Shown piece by piece: positions 1 to 7,433 of a stretch of DNA of 37,544 nt (position 1 is its first letter; each line of letters begins with the position of its first letter). This DNA is from Flavobacteriaceae bacterium (GTDB lineage Bacteria; Bacteroidota; Bacteroidia; Flavobacteriales; Flavobacteriaceae), in the NCBI GenBank assembly GCA_024743095.1, contig JANSXF010000042.1, positions 1-37,544 on the forward strand, in the 5' to 3' direction. Made by a program: the position numbers and the translations under genes. Under the pieces are notes generated by a model. The model ran no database searches and was not told the DNA's origin. It saw only the letters and a list, made by a program, of their open reading frames with translations.

Positions 1-62
1 GGAACTGGGGCATCATTTTAAACCAGTTCCTAACGATCTATGAAAAAAGGGTCAGACTATAA
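1..62 (+). CDS. possible 3' end of a gene entering from the left (unidentified)
   Basis: From base 3 the plus strand is open for 19 codons (reading NWGIILNQFL then TIYEKRVRL) and ends in TAA at 60-62. The other two frames also stop early, at 19-21 and 41-43, so the frame choice is uncertain. The residue mix looks like the end of a soluble protein, but the piece is too short to assign. A perfect 8-base inverted repeat (GGAACTGG at 1-8, CCAGTTCC at 23-30) lies within it and has no T-run after it. Confidence 0.25.
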   Translation, partial: NWGIILNQFLTIYEKRVRL

Positions 63-171
63 TAAAGTCAAACCCCCGTTATTTTTAAATTACACACTTA
101 TTGGGATAGTGTCGAAATACTCGAGTGAGTTGAATAACATGGCTAATGTTTATTTATGGTTTTTCTTTTCT

Positions 172-1341
172 TTAAAATTCAATGATCAAAAACTCGGACC
201 TCCTATTTTTTGAATGCTTTTCCTCGGTACAATAAACCCCATCAGCACACTCGTTGGCCAATTGTGTTTCCCCAAAGGCCTCATATACAATCCTGTCCTT
301 TGAGATTCCTTTGGACACCACATAATCGACTGTTCTTTGCGCCCTACGCTCGGATAGCCATTGATTATATTTTTCCGTACCCCTGGAGTCCGTATGGGCG
401 GTAACTTTAATGTTCAAATTAGGTTCTTCTTCCATAATATTGACCAATTTGTCCAACAGCTCCTTATCCTCTGTGGTCAAATATGATGAATTGAATTTGA
501 AATATACGTTCCCCAATTGGTACAATCTTGTCTGTAACGCATTTCTCTCGGCCTCTTTTGCTTCCTTCTTCGCCTTTTCGGCAGCTGCCAGTTCGGCCGC
601 TTCTTTTTCTTTTTGCAATTGTTCTGCAAGCAAACGAGCTTTTTCATCAGCTCTTGCAATGGAATCTTGTACTCGCTTTTGCTCCTTTTCCATTTCCTGT
701 AAAAGCGCCAATTTCTCTTGCCCTTTTCGGGAAAGTCCTTTTTGCACGTTGAACCTATAAGCAACAGCAACGGCGTGTTGAATATGGTTGGTAACGTTTT
801 CCGTATCCATGGCCCATTTTCCTGTTGTATTAAAGTCCAATCCCCAATGATCTGAAAACCAAGTTCTAAAACCGAGCACGCCATTATAGGTTCCCCTACC
901 CTGATTGTTCGCATCGGTATATCCTGCGCCGATACCAATATAAGGGTCAAAAAAACCGGTATTTCCCAATATTTTGTTCAAATCGTAGCTTACTCTAAAG
1001 TCAAAGGCCCAGTAATCGATTTCGTCGATCAAAACAAGTTCATCGACCACCTTACCTTCTCTGTATCGGTTATGAGATCCGATTGCCTCCAATCCAACAC
1101 CGTTCTTGAAATAACGCCCTATACTTGCCCTCGATGGATAAGGAGCAATGTTCCAAGCCGAGCGAACATCAAAAAGTTCCCGGAATTCGTCTCCGGAGTC
1201 ATCAACGGCATTGGTTCCAAGCGAAACCATCCAGTAACCCTGCACAATACTATCCTTTTTTCCAAGTTCCATATCTTGGGCAAGACCTAAAGCAAAACAA
1301 GCCATTGCCATCAGCATAATGGTAGGACGCAAAATATTCAT
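172..1341 (-). CDS. OmpA-family outer membrane protein with N-terminal beta-barrel and coiled coil
   Basis: The 389-residue protein should anchor the outer membrane to peptidoglycan. A signal peptide occupies about residues 1-21. Residues of about 25-200 alternate like a small outer-membrane barrel (the DPYIGIGAGY stretch and a WGLDF segment). A highly charged Glu/Lys/Ala coiled coil spans roughly 205-275. Residues of about 278-389 form an OmpA-like peptidoglycan-binding domain with the HTDSRG and LSERRAQ motifs and a Cys pair near ECADGVYC. The chain ends in Phe, usual for barrel proteins. The C-terminal domain resembles that of the OmpA protein at 34738-36684, but the front halves are unrelated. 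It is transcribed alone, with a promoter-like TAGTTTTG about 30 bases upstream. The family is clear; a specific role is not. Confidence 0.88.
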   Translation of the reverse strand: MNILRPTIMLMAMACFALGLAQDMELGKKDSIVQGYWMVSLGTNAVDDSGDEFRELFDVRSAWNIAPYPSRASIGRYFKNGVGLEAIGSHNRYREGKVVDELVLIDEIDYWAFDFRVSYDLNKILGNTGFFDPYIGIGAGYTDANNQGRGTYNGVLGFRTWFSDHWGLDFNTTGKWAMDTENVTNHIQHAVAVAYRFNVQKGLSRKGQEKLALLQEMEKEQKRVQDSIARADEKARLLAEQLQKEKEAAELAAAEKAKKEAKEAERNALQTRLYQLGNVYFKFNSSYLTTEDKELLDKLVNIMEEEPNLNIKVTAHTDSRGTEKYNQWLSERRAQRTVDYVVSKGISKDRIVYEAFGETQLANECADGVYCTEEKHSKNRRSEFLIIEF

Positions 1342-1367
1342 TTTTATTGATTTGAGGTTATCAATTT

Positions 1368-1375
1368 CAAAACTA
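1368..1375 (-). promoter_or_regulatory. Bacteroidota -7 element (TAGTTTTG) for the OmpA gene
   Basis: On the minus strand TAGTTTTG matches the Bacteroidota -7 consensus TAnnTTTG. Transcription would start about 20 bases before the ATG at 1341. A clean -33 TTTG is missing; a T-rich run sits there instead. Confidence 0.5.
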
Positions 1376-1455
1376 GGTCAAGCTTTTAAAAAAAGGAACT
1401 TTGCACTTTCAATTGCGTTATTTATCGATAAGACGTAAGGTAAATTTCGAAGGCC

Positions 1456-1956
1456 CTAATTATTAACCCTTTGAAAAATCAGGGTTTTATCGACCAAGGG
1501 CATTTTATAAAGGTAAATCGGAAAGTATACAGGTTGTATGGACATTTCTTCTTCGGAAACGTTACGTACCTCTATGGCTATCAACATTTCTTGATCTGTT
1601 TCCTTTATTTTGGACAAGACTGCTGTTTTTTCTCCCTGCTGCTCTCCTAAACCAACCAGAACCAACATATCCTTGGAAAAATCCACCATGGGAACAGGTA
1701 ATCCAGGTTTACGTGTTTTGTTGATTTGCGAATAGAACTTGTTCAGAGATTTCGTATCCCGAATCACGCGCGTTTCAAAGGAATCGATATCGGTGAAGTT
1801 TTGCTGCTCAATCAAGGACAAACCATCTATATGTTCCCCTACAGGAGAATTTCCTTGTTTTTGGGCCTTGCAGGAAAGCAGGCAAATCAACGTTATGACA
1901 AAAATGTACCTGATACTAAAATGTGTTTTTAAATCGTGATTTAAAAGCCTTGTCAT
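1456..1956 (-). CDS. PrcB-like lipoprotein overlapping bshA
   Basis: The 166-residue protein has a hydrophobic segment ending in the lipobox LLSC followed by KAQ, so it should be a lipoprotein. The body carries the pattern of PrcB C-terminal domains: a stretch reading VIRDTKSLNKFY, then PMVDFSKDMLVLVGLGEQQ. That family includes a subunit of a secreted protease complex in Treponema; a protease link here is inference. I chose the ATG at 1956 because it is the closest ATG before the signal peptide. ATGs at 1968 and 1989 are alternatives. The 5' end overlaps the end of bshA by 41 bases in another frame, so the two are almost certainly co-transcribed and probably translationally coupled. The n-region before the hydrophobic core is unusually long, about 19 residues. 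Confidence 0.62.
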   Translation of the reverse strand: MTRLLNHDLKTHFSIRYIFVITLICLLSCKAQKQGNSPVGEHIDGLSLIEQQNFTDIDSFETRVIRDTKSLNKFYSQINKTRKPGLPVPMVDFSKDMLVLVGLGEQQGEKTAVLSKIKETDQEMLIAIEVRNVSEEEMSIQPVYFPIYLYKMPLVDKTLIFQRVNN

Positions 1957-3058
1957 AAAGGTCTTCATATAGGGGAAGAATATGTACAATATCGAATTTG
2001 GAAGCTACATTATATGCATTTTCCTTGAATCTTTCCAGGGTTTTATCATCCTTTAGAATCTCGATGGCCCTTGCTGCCATGGTCTCTACATCACCTACAT
2101 CTGCCAAATAACCGGAAACGCCATCGATATTTACTTCGGGAATACCTCCCGTATTGCTGGAAATTATCGCCACTTTGTTGATCATGGCCTCTAGTGCGGC
2201 CAAACCAAAACTCTCTGTTTCCGAAGGCAACAGGAACATATCCGAAAAACAAAGGATCCTATCTATCTCATTGCTATTCCCTAAAAACAGCACCTTGTCC
2301 TTTATACCCAATGAATCACATAGATCTTCGGCCTTTTCCTTTTCCGGCCCCTCACCTACCATGATCAGTTTCGCGGGCATTTCTTTTTGGATACGGTGGA
2401 ATATCTTGATAACATCAGGAATACGTTTTACCTTTCTAAAATTACTGATGTGCGTTATGATGCGCTCATCCTCCTTTGCCATCAAACTACGTTGGCAATC
2501 CGTATACGTGTTTTTGTATTTAGTGGTCTCTATGAAGTTGGGAATCACTTCGATTTCCCTTTCTATATCGAAAAGCTTTAACGTCTCGTTCTTAAGGGCC
2601 TCGGAAACAGAGGTAACCACATCGGATTTGTTGATACTGAAGGTTACCGCTGGCTTATAAAACGGGTGTTTGCCCACCAAGGTAATGTCCGTGCCGTGAA
2701 GCGTGGTGATCATCGGTATAAAAATCCCATATTCCTGGAGCATCTTTTTGGCCATGTATCCGGCATATGCATGCGGAATGGCATAGTGTACGTGCAAGAG
2801 TTCAATATCATATAGTTTGATGGTGTCCACCAACTTGCTGGATAGGGCCAGCTCATAAGGTTGATAGTGGAACAAAGGGTATTCCGGTACGTGCACCTCA
2901 TGAAAATGGATATTGTTTCCCAAAAGCTCCAATCGAACGGGCTGGCGATACGTGATAAAGTGTACTTCGTGGCCCCGTTCTGCAAGGGCAATTCCCAACT
3001 CCGTGGCAACAACACCACTACCGCCAAAGGTCGGGTAACACACAATCGCTATTTTCAT
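1916..3058 (-). CDS. bshA: N-acetyl-alpha-D-glucosaminyl L-malate synthase (bacillithiol biosynthesis)
   Basis: BshA is a GT4 glycosyltransferase that joins L-malate to GlcNAc from UDP-GlcNAc, the first step of bacillithiol synthesis in the cytosol. The 380-residue length is normal. The N-terminus MKIAIVCYPTFGGSGVVATE carries the glycine loop typical of BshA. HVHYAIPHA and TTLHGTDITLVG are further family hallmarks. The donor-site EX7E motif lies in ETESFGLAALEAM, followed by TGGIPEV. It sits 29 bases after the GH3/serine-hydrolase gene and overlaps the PrcB-like gene downstream. bshB and bshC are not in the window. The malate-specific GT4 reading is favoured over a generic glycosyltransferase because of the close match at both the N-terminal loop and the HGTD motif. 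Confidence 0.92.
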   Translation of the reverse strand: MKIAIVCYPTFGGSGVVATELGIALAERGHEVHFITYRQPVRLELLGNNIHFHEVHVPEYPLFHYQPYELALSSKLVDTIKLYDIELLHVHYAIPHAYAGYMAKKMLQEYGIFIPMITTLHGTDITLVGKHPFYKPAVTFSINKSDVVTSVSEALKNETLKLFDIEREIEVIPNFIETTKYKNTYTDCQRSLMAKEDERIITHISNFRKVKRIPDVIKIFHRIQKEMPAKLIMVGEGPEKEKAEDLCDSLGIKDKVLFLGNSNEIDRILCFSDMFLLPSETESFGLAALEAMINKVAIISSNTGGIPEVNIDGVSGYLADVGDVETMAARAIEILKDDKTLERFKENAYNVASKFDIVHILPLYEDLYDKAFKSRFKNTF

Positions 3059-3087
3059 AAGAACAAATCTACGGCAATATTTTATAC

Positions 3088-6000
3088 CTAATTAATAATG
3101 GAATCATAAATGGCCTGCTGAATACGGGTCCGCAGTCCCGATTTTATGAGCAATGTATTTGTTGCGGAGGGATAGGTCCTATTGGACAAAAACACATACA
3201 CAATTTCCTGATCAGGGTCGGCCCAAGTGTAGGTTCCCGTAAATCCACTGTGTCCAAAGCTCTTTCTGGAAACACATCCACAGGTAGGTCCGCTCTGGTC
3301 CAACTGGGGTTTATCAAAACCAACACCTCTCCGTACATTTTTGTTGCAGAAATAACACGTATTGAACCGCTTTACCGTTCGCGCATTAAAGAATCGCTCC
3401 CCACCATAATAACCTCCCTGTAAATACATCTGCATAATCTTGGCTATTTCGTTGGCCGTACTAAAGAGCCCTGCATGCCCCCCGACTCCACCTTGCATGG
3501 CAGCGCCCATATCGTGAACGTACCCCTGCACGGTTTGATATCTGTAATAGTCGTCCTCTTCCGAAGGAACTATCTCCTGTTTGGAAAATTTTTTAAGCGG
3601 GTTAAAGGTTGTCCGCTGTAAGCCCATGGGTCTGTACAAAAACTCATTGACCAGTTCATCAATGGGCCTACCGTAGGTTTTCTCGATATACTCCTTAAAA
3701 ACGTAGTAGCCAACATCGCTATACCGATACCGATTGGATTTTAGGCTTTGCCTACCTATTCTATTGTAAATGGAATCCTTGTACGATCTTGTGAGGTATA
3801 AATGCTCGGCCACTTTATAGGGAAATGCTTCGGATGGGTTGGGACTGTAAAATTCCGATGATGGTTTGCGATCCTTGTCCAAAGTGTCCAGATAAAAAGC
3901 GATCCAAGAGGGCAGGCGCCCATAATGCGAAAGTGCCTTGAGCACCGAAACATCCTTGAGATCGGTATCCGCGTAGGCCGGAATCAAGTCCTTAAAGGTA
4001 TCGTTCAAAGCTATTTTCCCTTCTTCTTCCATTTTCATGATCATGGGCAAAGTGGAAAGTATCTTCGTCAGGGAGGCTAGGTCGTAAATGGATTCTTCCT
4101 TCACTTTTTCCTCTGAATTGTAGGTGGGACGTCCAAAATTCTTGTTGTAAACAACTTTTCCTCTTCTGGCAATCAATACCTGTGCCCCCGGGAACATTAA
4201 GGAATCCAATCCGTGCTGCACCAAGGTGTCCACTTCGGCCAAAAGTTCCGAACTCATCCCTACCCTTTCAGGAATACTGTATCCCAAACGTTGAATAGCT
4301 TCTACCTCGACCCCTGTTCCCACGGGAAATTCATCATGGGCCGATACCGGAAGTTTTCCAGTTGCCCCGGTAGCGCCAAAAATAACCTCTGCCACCTTTT
4401 CTTGGGCGATCTTACTGTTCTGATAACCGACCACCACACCGTCCATGGTATCAAAATTCAGAACATCCAGCAATGCATAGGGCCTGGCAAAGAGTGCCAA
4501 AATGGTATTACTGGTTCGCAGACGGGAGATTTCCTCCATCCAAAAAAGTTCATTTTGGGAAAACTTATACCCTTTCCAAGGGCTCGAATTATCTTTATGG
4601 AAACCGATAATGACCAAGTTATAATTGGCCAGCTCCTTTTTATATTGGGCAATGTCCTTGGCTTGAATATGGGTAACCTTGTAGTATTTATTCAATGATT
4701 CGTGGAACGTGGTTCCGGAATCATCGCCAAAATGTACATATGCTATTTTCTTGTTGTCCAATTTTTTGATGGGCATCAAGGAGAAATTGTTTTTGGCAAC
4801 CGTTATGGCCGCTTCAATGGCCTGTTCATAGATTACATCATTCTCTAGCCCGTTCAAATCCTCATGCAAATTCTCCAAGTCCACGGCTTGATAGTTGTAT
4901 AACCCCGCTTTGTATTTGGCCATAAGTATCTTTTTGACGGATTCGGCCAACCGTTCCTCCGTAATGACCCCTTCATCATAGGCCTGAACAAAAGTTTCTT
5001 TGGCCTTTAGTACATGCTCTGGCATCAACAACAAATCGTTGCCTGCCAAAAAGGCCTCCAGTTCCACTTTTCCCTCCGGGGCAAATTCAGAAACCGCCTT
5101 CATGTTCAGAGCATCCGTAATGACCAAACCTTCAAAACCTAACTGGTTCTTTAAAACTCCGGTAACGATACTTTGGGAGAGGGTCGAGGGATGCCCTTCC
5201 CTACTCTCCAAGCTGGGAACATCCAAGTGTGCCACCATAGTAGAACTAAGTCCAGCCTCCATTGCTTTTTTAAAGGGATAGAGTTCTATGGAATCCAATC
5301 GTTCCACCGAAGAGTTGATAATGGGTAAAGATTTATGGGAATCCGTGGCGGTATCCCCATGTCCGGGAAAGTGCTTGCCGCTTGAAAGCACGCCGGCCTT
5401 TTCCATACCCCGCACAAAAGCACGTCCTTTTTGGGCCACATTTTTAGGGTCTTCCCCAAAAGACCGGTTTCCAATAATAGGGTTCTGTGGATTGTTGTTC
5501 ACATCCAGGTCCGGAGCAAAATTGATATGAACGCCCAAACGCTTGGCATGTGTTCCAATTTGATAGCCCACCTTTTCTACGATGGTACTATCCCCTATGG
5601 CCCCCAAGGTCATGTTCCACGGAAATGCATAGGTAGAGTCCAAACGCATGGCCATGCCCCATTCCGCATCGGAACCGATCAACAAGGGCACTTTGGACAC
5701 GGATTGATATTCATTGGTCAATTTAGCTTGTTGTACCGGTCCCCCGACCAAAAAGATAACTCCACCTATACCCTGCTGCTCGACAAGATTCTTGACCTTA
5801 TCGGTCGCAGCTTTACTTTGGTTCGATGCAACGCTTACCATGAACAACTGCCCCACTTTCTCTTGTAGGGACATGTTCGCATATTGGTTTTCGACCCATG
5901 CCATTTGGGCTACAGAGTCTTTGACGACCAAGGGATTGGACTGTCCAAAGGTTTGAAGGCACACTAATAGTAAAAAGGGGAATTGAAGTTTTATCCGCAT
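3088..6000 (-). CDS. fusion of NagZ-like GH3 beta-N-acetylhexosaminidase and class C beta-lactamase-like serine hydrolase
   Basis: This is a 970-residue exported protein with a signal peptide (about 1-20). Residues of about 36-370 form a GH3 catalytic domain. KHFPGHGDTATDSH (209-222) is the NagZ-type loop that supplies the His/Asp general acid-base. The nucleophile Asp is D296 in VITDALNM. Residues of about 390-570 look like a GH3 second domain. Residues of about 580-965 form a beta-lactamase/penicillin-binding-like fold: SxxK is S642-K645 (SLTK), the Tyr motif is YSD at 759-761, and HSG at 916-918 replaces KTG. NagZ removes GlcNAc from muropeptides. The C-terminal half could be an esterase, D-aminopeptidase or carboxypeptidase, and I cannot choose. 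It leads a run with bshA and the PrcB-like gene. All catalytic residues of both halves appear intact. Confidence 0.88.
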   Translation of the reverse strand: MRIKLQFPFLLLVCLQTFGQSNPLVVKDSVAQMAWVENQYANMSLQEKVGQLFMVSVASNQSKAATDKVKNLVEQQGIGGVIFLVGGPVQQAKLTNEYQSVSKVPLLIGSDAEWGMAMRLDSTYAFPWNMTLGAIGDSTIVEKVGYQIGTHAKRLGVHINFAPDLDVNNNPQNPIIGNRSFGEDPKNVAQKGRAFVRGMEKAGVLSSGKHFPGHGDTATDSHKSLPIINSSVERLDSIELYPFKKAMEAGLSSTMVAHLDVPSLESREGHPSTLSQSIVTGVLKNQLGFEGLVITDALNMKAVSEFAPEGKVELEAFLAGNDLLLMPEHVLKAKETFVQAYDEGVITEERLAESVKKILMAKYKAGLYNYQAVDLENLHEDLNGLENDVIYEQAIEAAITVAKNNFSLMPIKKLDNKKIAYVHFGDDSGTTFHESLNKYYKVTHIQAKDIAQYKKELANYNLVIIGFHKDNSSPWKGYKFSQNELFWMEEISRLRTSNTILALFARPYALLDVLNFDTMDGVVVGYQNSKIAQEKVAEVIFGATGATGKLPVSAHDEFPVGTGVEVEAIQRLGYSIPERVGMSSELLAEVDTLVQHGLDSLMFPGAQVLIARRGKVVYNKNFGRPTYNSEEKVKEESIYDLASLTKILSTLPMIMKMEEEGKIALNDTFKDLIPAYADTDLKDVSVLKALSHYGRLPSWIAFYLDTLDKDRKPSSEFYSPNPSEAFPYKVAEHLYLTRSYKDSIYNRIGRQSLKSNRYRYSDVGYYVFKEYIEKTYGRPIDELVNEFLYRPMGLQRTTFNPLKKFSKQEIVPSEEDDYYRYQTVQGYVHDMGAAMQGGVGGHAGLFSTANEIAKIMQMYLQGGYYGGERFFNARTVKRFNTCYFCNKNVRRGVGFDKPQLDQSGPTCGCVSRKSFGHSGFTGTYTWADPDQEIVYVFLSNRTYPSATNTLLIKSGLRTRIQQAIYDSIIN

Positions 6001-6030
6001 AAATATCTTGTCTTAGACCTCAACTTGATG

Positions 6031-6046
6031 GCAATAAAAATATTGC
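6031..6046. other. short perfect hairpin in the GH3 leader
   Basis: GCAATA and TATTGC form a 6-base stem around an AAAA loop, about 30-45 bases before the GH3 start codon at 6000. It could be a leader hairpin or the weak end of the upstream transcript. No T-run follows on the minus strand. Confidence 0.3.
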
Positions 6047-6089
6047 ATTTCGTCGGGGAAAGTATGGAAATTAAGATAAATTAAGGGTT

Positions 6090-6575
6090 TTACGATACAA
6101 ATCTGGAGTGCCAGCTTTCGCTTGCCGGAACCTCCCAGTTTTCCAGATATTCCTGTTTGGTAGCTACCAAGTTGTTGAACACAATGGTCGTTGGAGAAAC
6201 TGATTTGGCCTTGGCCATTTTCTTAAAATCCACCAATGGTTTGTAGGCGATATATTCCCCTTGCTTGAAAGAAACGTTCATTCTATCCAGTAGCTCCACA
6301 TTATATTTTTGCTCCAAACTTTGGATAAAGTGTACAGAGGCATCAATGGAACAACCGGATGCACTGACATTGGTCTGATCTAATCCGATTATGATAAACC
6401 GCTTGTATTTCATCTCGAACCCAGCATGTAGGTCGCTGCCATGTGCCGTCCATTCCTTTAGGAAAGAAGTTATACTCTCCTCCAGTTCTTCTTGTTCTTC
6501 TTGTGTAAAACTCCTGTTGGCTTGATAAATCCAAACTCTGGAGTGATCTGGTAATTCATTGAAATCCGCTAGCAT
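6090..6575 (-). CDS. conserved Bacteroidota protein, often mislabelled 'ABC transporter ATPase'
   Basis: The 161-residue soluble protein has no signal peptide and no membrane segment. It resembles a short family common in Flavobacteriia that is often named 'ABC transporter ATPase'. I see no Walker A (GxxxxGKS/T), no LSGGQ and no Walker B, so that name is not supported. Visible features are an N-terminal SRVWIYQANR segment and an acidic helix (about 24-42). A mid-section reads ASGCSIDASVHFIQSLE, and PTTIVFNNLV lies near the C-terminus. It follows the two Fe-S genes with a 56-base gap that contains a REP-like repeat, so it may be the last gene of that operon. Function unknown. Confidence 0.8.
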   Translation of the reverse strand: MLADFNELPDHSRVWIYQANRSFTQEEQEELEESITSFLKEWTAHGSDLHAGFEMKYKRFIIIGLDQTNVSASGCSIDASVHFIQSLEQKYNVELLDRMNVSFKQGEYIAYKPLVDFKKMAKAKSVSPTTIVFNNLVATKQEYLENWEVPASESWHSRFVS

Positions 6576-6591
6576 ATTTTTTTCTCTAATG

Positions 6592-6617
6592 AGGTCTCGA
6601 CCACGCTCGACCTGACA
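6592..6617. repeat. REP-like dispersed palindromic element
   Basis: The gap between two operon genes contains AGGTC (6592-6596) and GACCT (6609-6613) around a core with CTCGACC twice, 10 bases apart. The whole resembles the short extragenic repeats of the form GTCAnGTCGAGCGnnGTCGAGAC that recur in many Bacteroidota genomes. I see only one copy in this window, so its dispersed nature is inferred from the pattern. Confidence 0.4.
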
Positions 6618-6631
6618 CTTTAAAATTCATT

Positions 6632-7423
6632 TTATAATCCTTGGGAATTCGCCAATATTTCGGCTACATCCAAAACTGTGACACTGTCCTCCTTCTCATG
6701 TGCCTTGATACCATCTGTCATCATGGTATTGCAATAGGGGCATCCCGTAGCTATAATATTGGGATTGGTCTCCAAGGCCCCTTTGGTCCGTAGCACATTG
6801 ACATCCATATCTCCTTTTTCGGGCTCTTTGAACATTTGTGCACCACCGGCCCCACAGCACAGTGCTGTCTTTTTATGACGTTTCATCTCCACCAATTCTG
6901 CATTGGTCTTGGCAAGCAGTTCTCTTGGAGGGTCAAAAACGGAATTGGCCCTTCCCAAATAACACGGGTCGTGAAACGTGATTCGTTTCCCTTTGTATCC
7001 CTCCCCGGTAATGGTCAAACGACCCTTATCGATAAGTTCTTTCAAGTATTGGGTATGATGTACCACATCATAGTTTCCGCCCAAACCCGGATATTCATTT
7101 TTTAACGTATTGAAGGAATGTGGATCGCAGGTGACAATTCGTTTTATTTCATAGCCGTTCAACAATTCTATGTTCATGATGGCCTGCATCTGGAACAAAA
7201 ATTCGTTTCCTGCCCGTTTTGCCACATCCCCTGTTGAACTTTCTTCTGTTCCCAATACCGCAAAATCAACATTGGCCTTGTTCAACAATTTTACAAAGGC
7301 CCTTGATATTTTCTTGGCGCGATCATCAAAACTACCGGCAGAACCGACCCAGAACAATATCTCTGGCTGTTTTCCTTCCGCCATAAACTCCTGCATGGTC
7401 TTGACCTTCAATTGCTCGCTCAT
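6632..7423 (-). CDS. CCG-domain (Fe-S)-binding protein, HdrB/HdrD-like, with a degenerate first CCG half
   Basis: The 263-residue cytosolic protein belongs to the cysteine-rich (CCG) family found in heterodisulfide reductases, GlpC, LctE and ETF:quinone oxidoreductases. The second half has a complete cluster motif: C154 (HDPCYLG), C189-C190 (CCGAGG) and C228/C231 (CPYC), with normal spacing. The first half still aligns (FAVLG, GNEFLFQMQA, FNTLKNEYPG), but its ligands are changed. Families usually have FVGC where this reads WVGS, ESCTGD where this reads ESSTGD, and CPHCFN where this reads DPHSFN. Only C99 remains nearby. One non-cubane Fe-S cluster is therefore likely instead of two. It starts 10 bases after the 441-residue membrane partner. 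Together the two equal one full-length membrane FeS oxidoreductase. Confidence 0.88.
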   Translation of the reverse strand: MSEQLKVKTMQEFMAEGKQPEILFWVGSAGSFDDRAKKISRAFVKLLNKANVDFAVLGTEESSTGDVAKRAGNEFLFQMQAIMNIELLNGYEIKRIVTCDPHSFNTLKNEYPGLGGNYDVVHHTQYLKELIDKGRLTITGEGYKGKRITFHDPCYLGRANSVFDPPRELLAKTNAELVEMKRHKKTALCCGAGGAQMFKEPEKGDMDVNVLRTKGALETNPNIIATGCPYCNTMMTDGIKAHEKEDSVTVLDVAEILANSQGL

Positions 7424-7433
7424 AGTTTTAGAT

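Noticed and set aside
119..126. ACTCGAGT palindrome downstream of the first OmpA gene
   Set aside because: Only 8 bases, no loop and no T-run; not a convincing terminator.
477..950. 157-codon minus-strand open frame inside the OmpA gene
   Set aside because: It is an out-of-frame shadow, low in complexity where the coiled coil is encoded.
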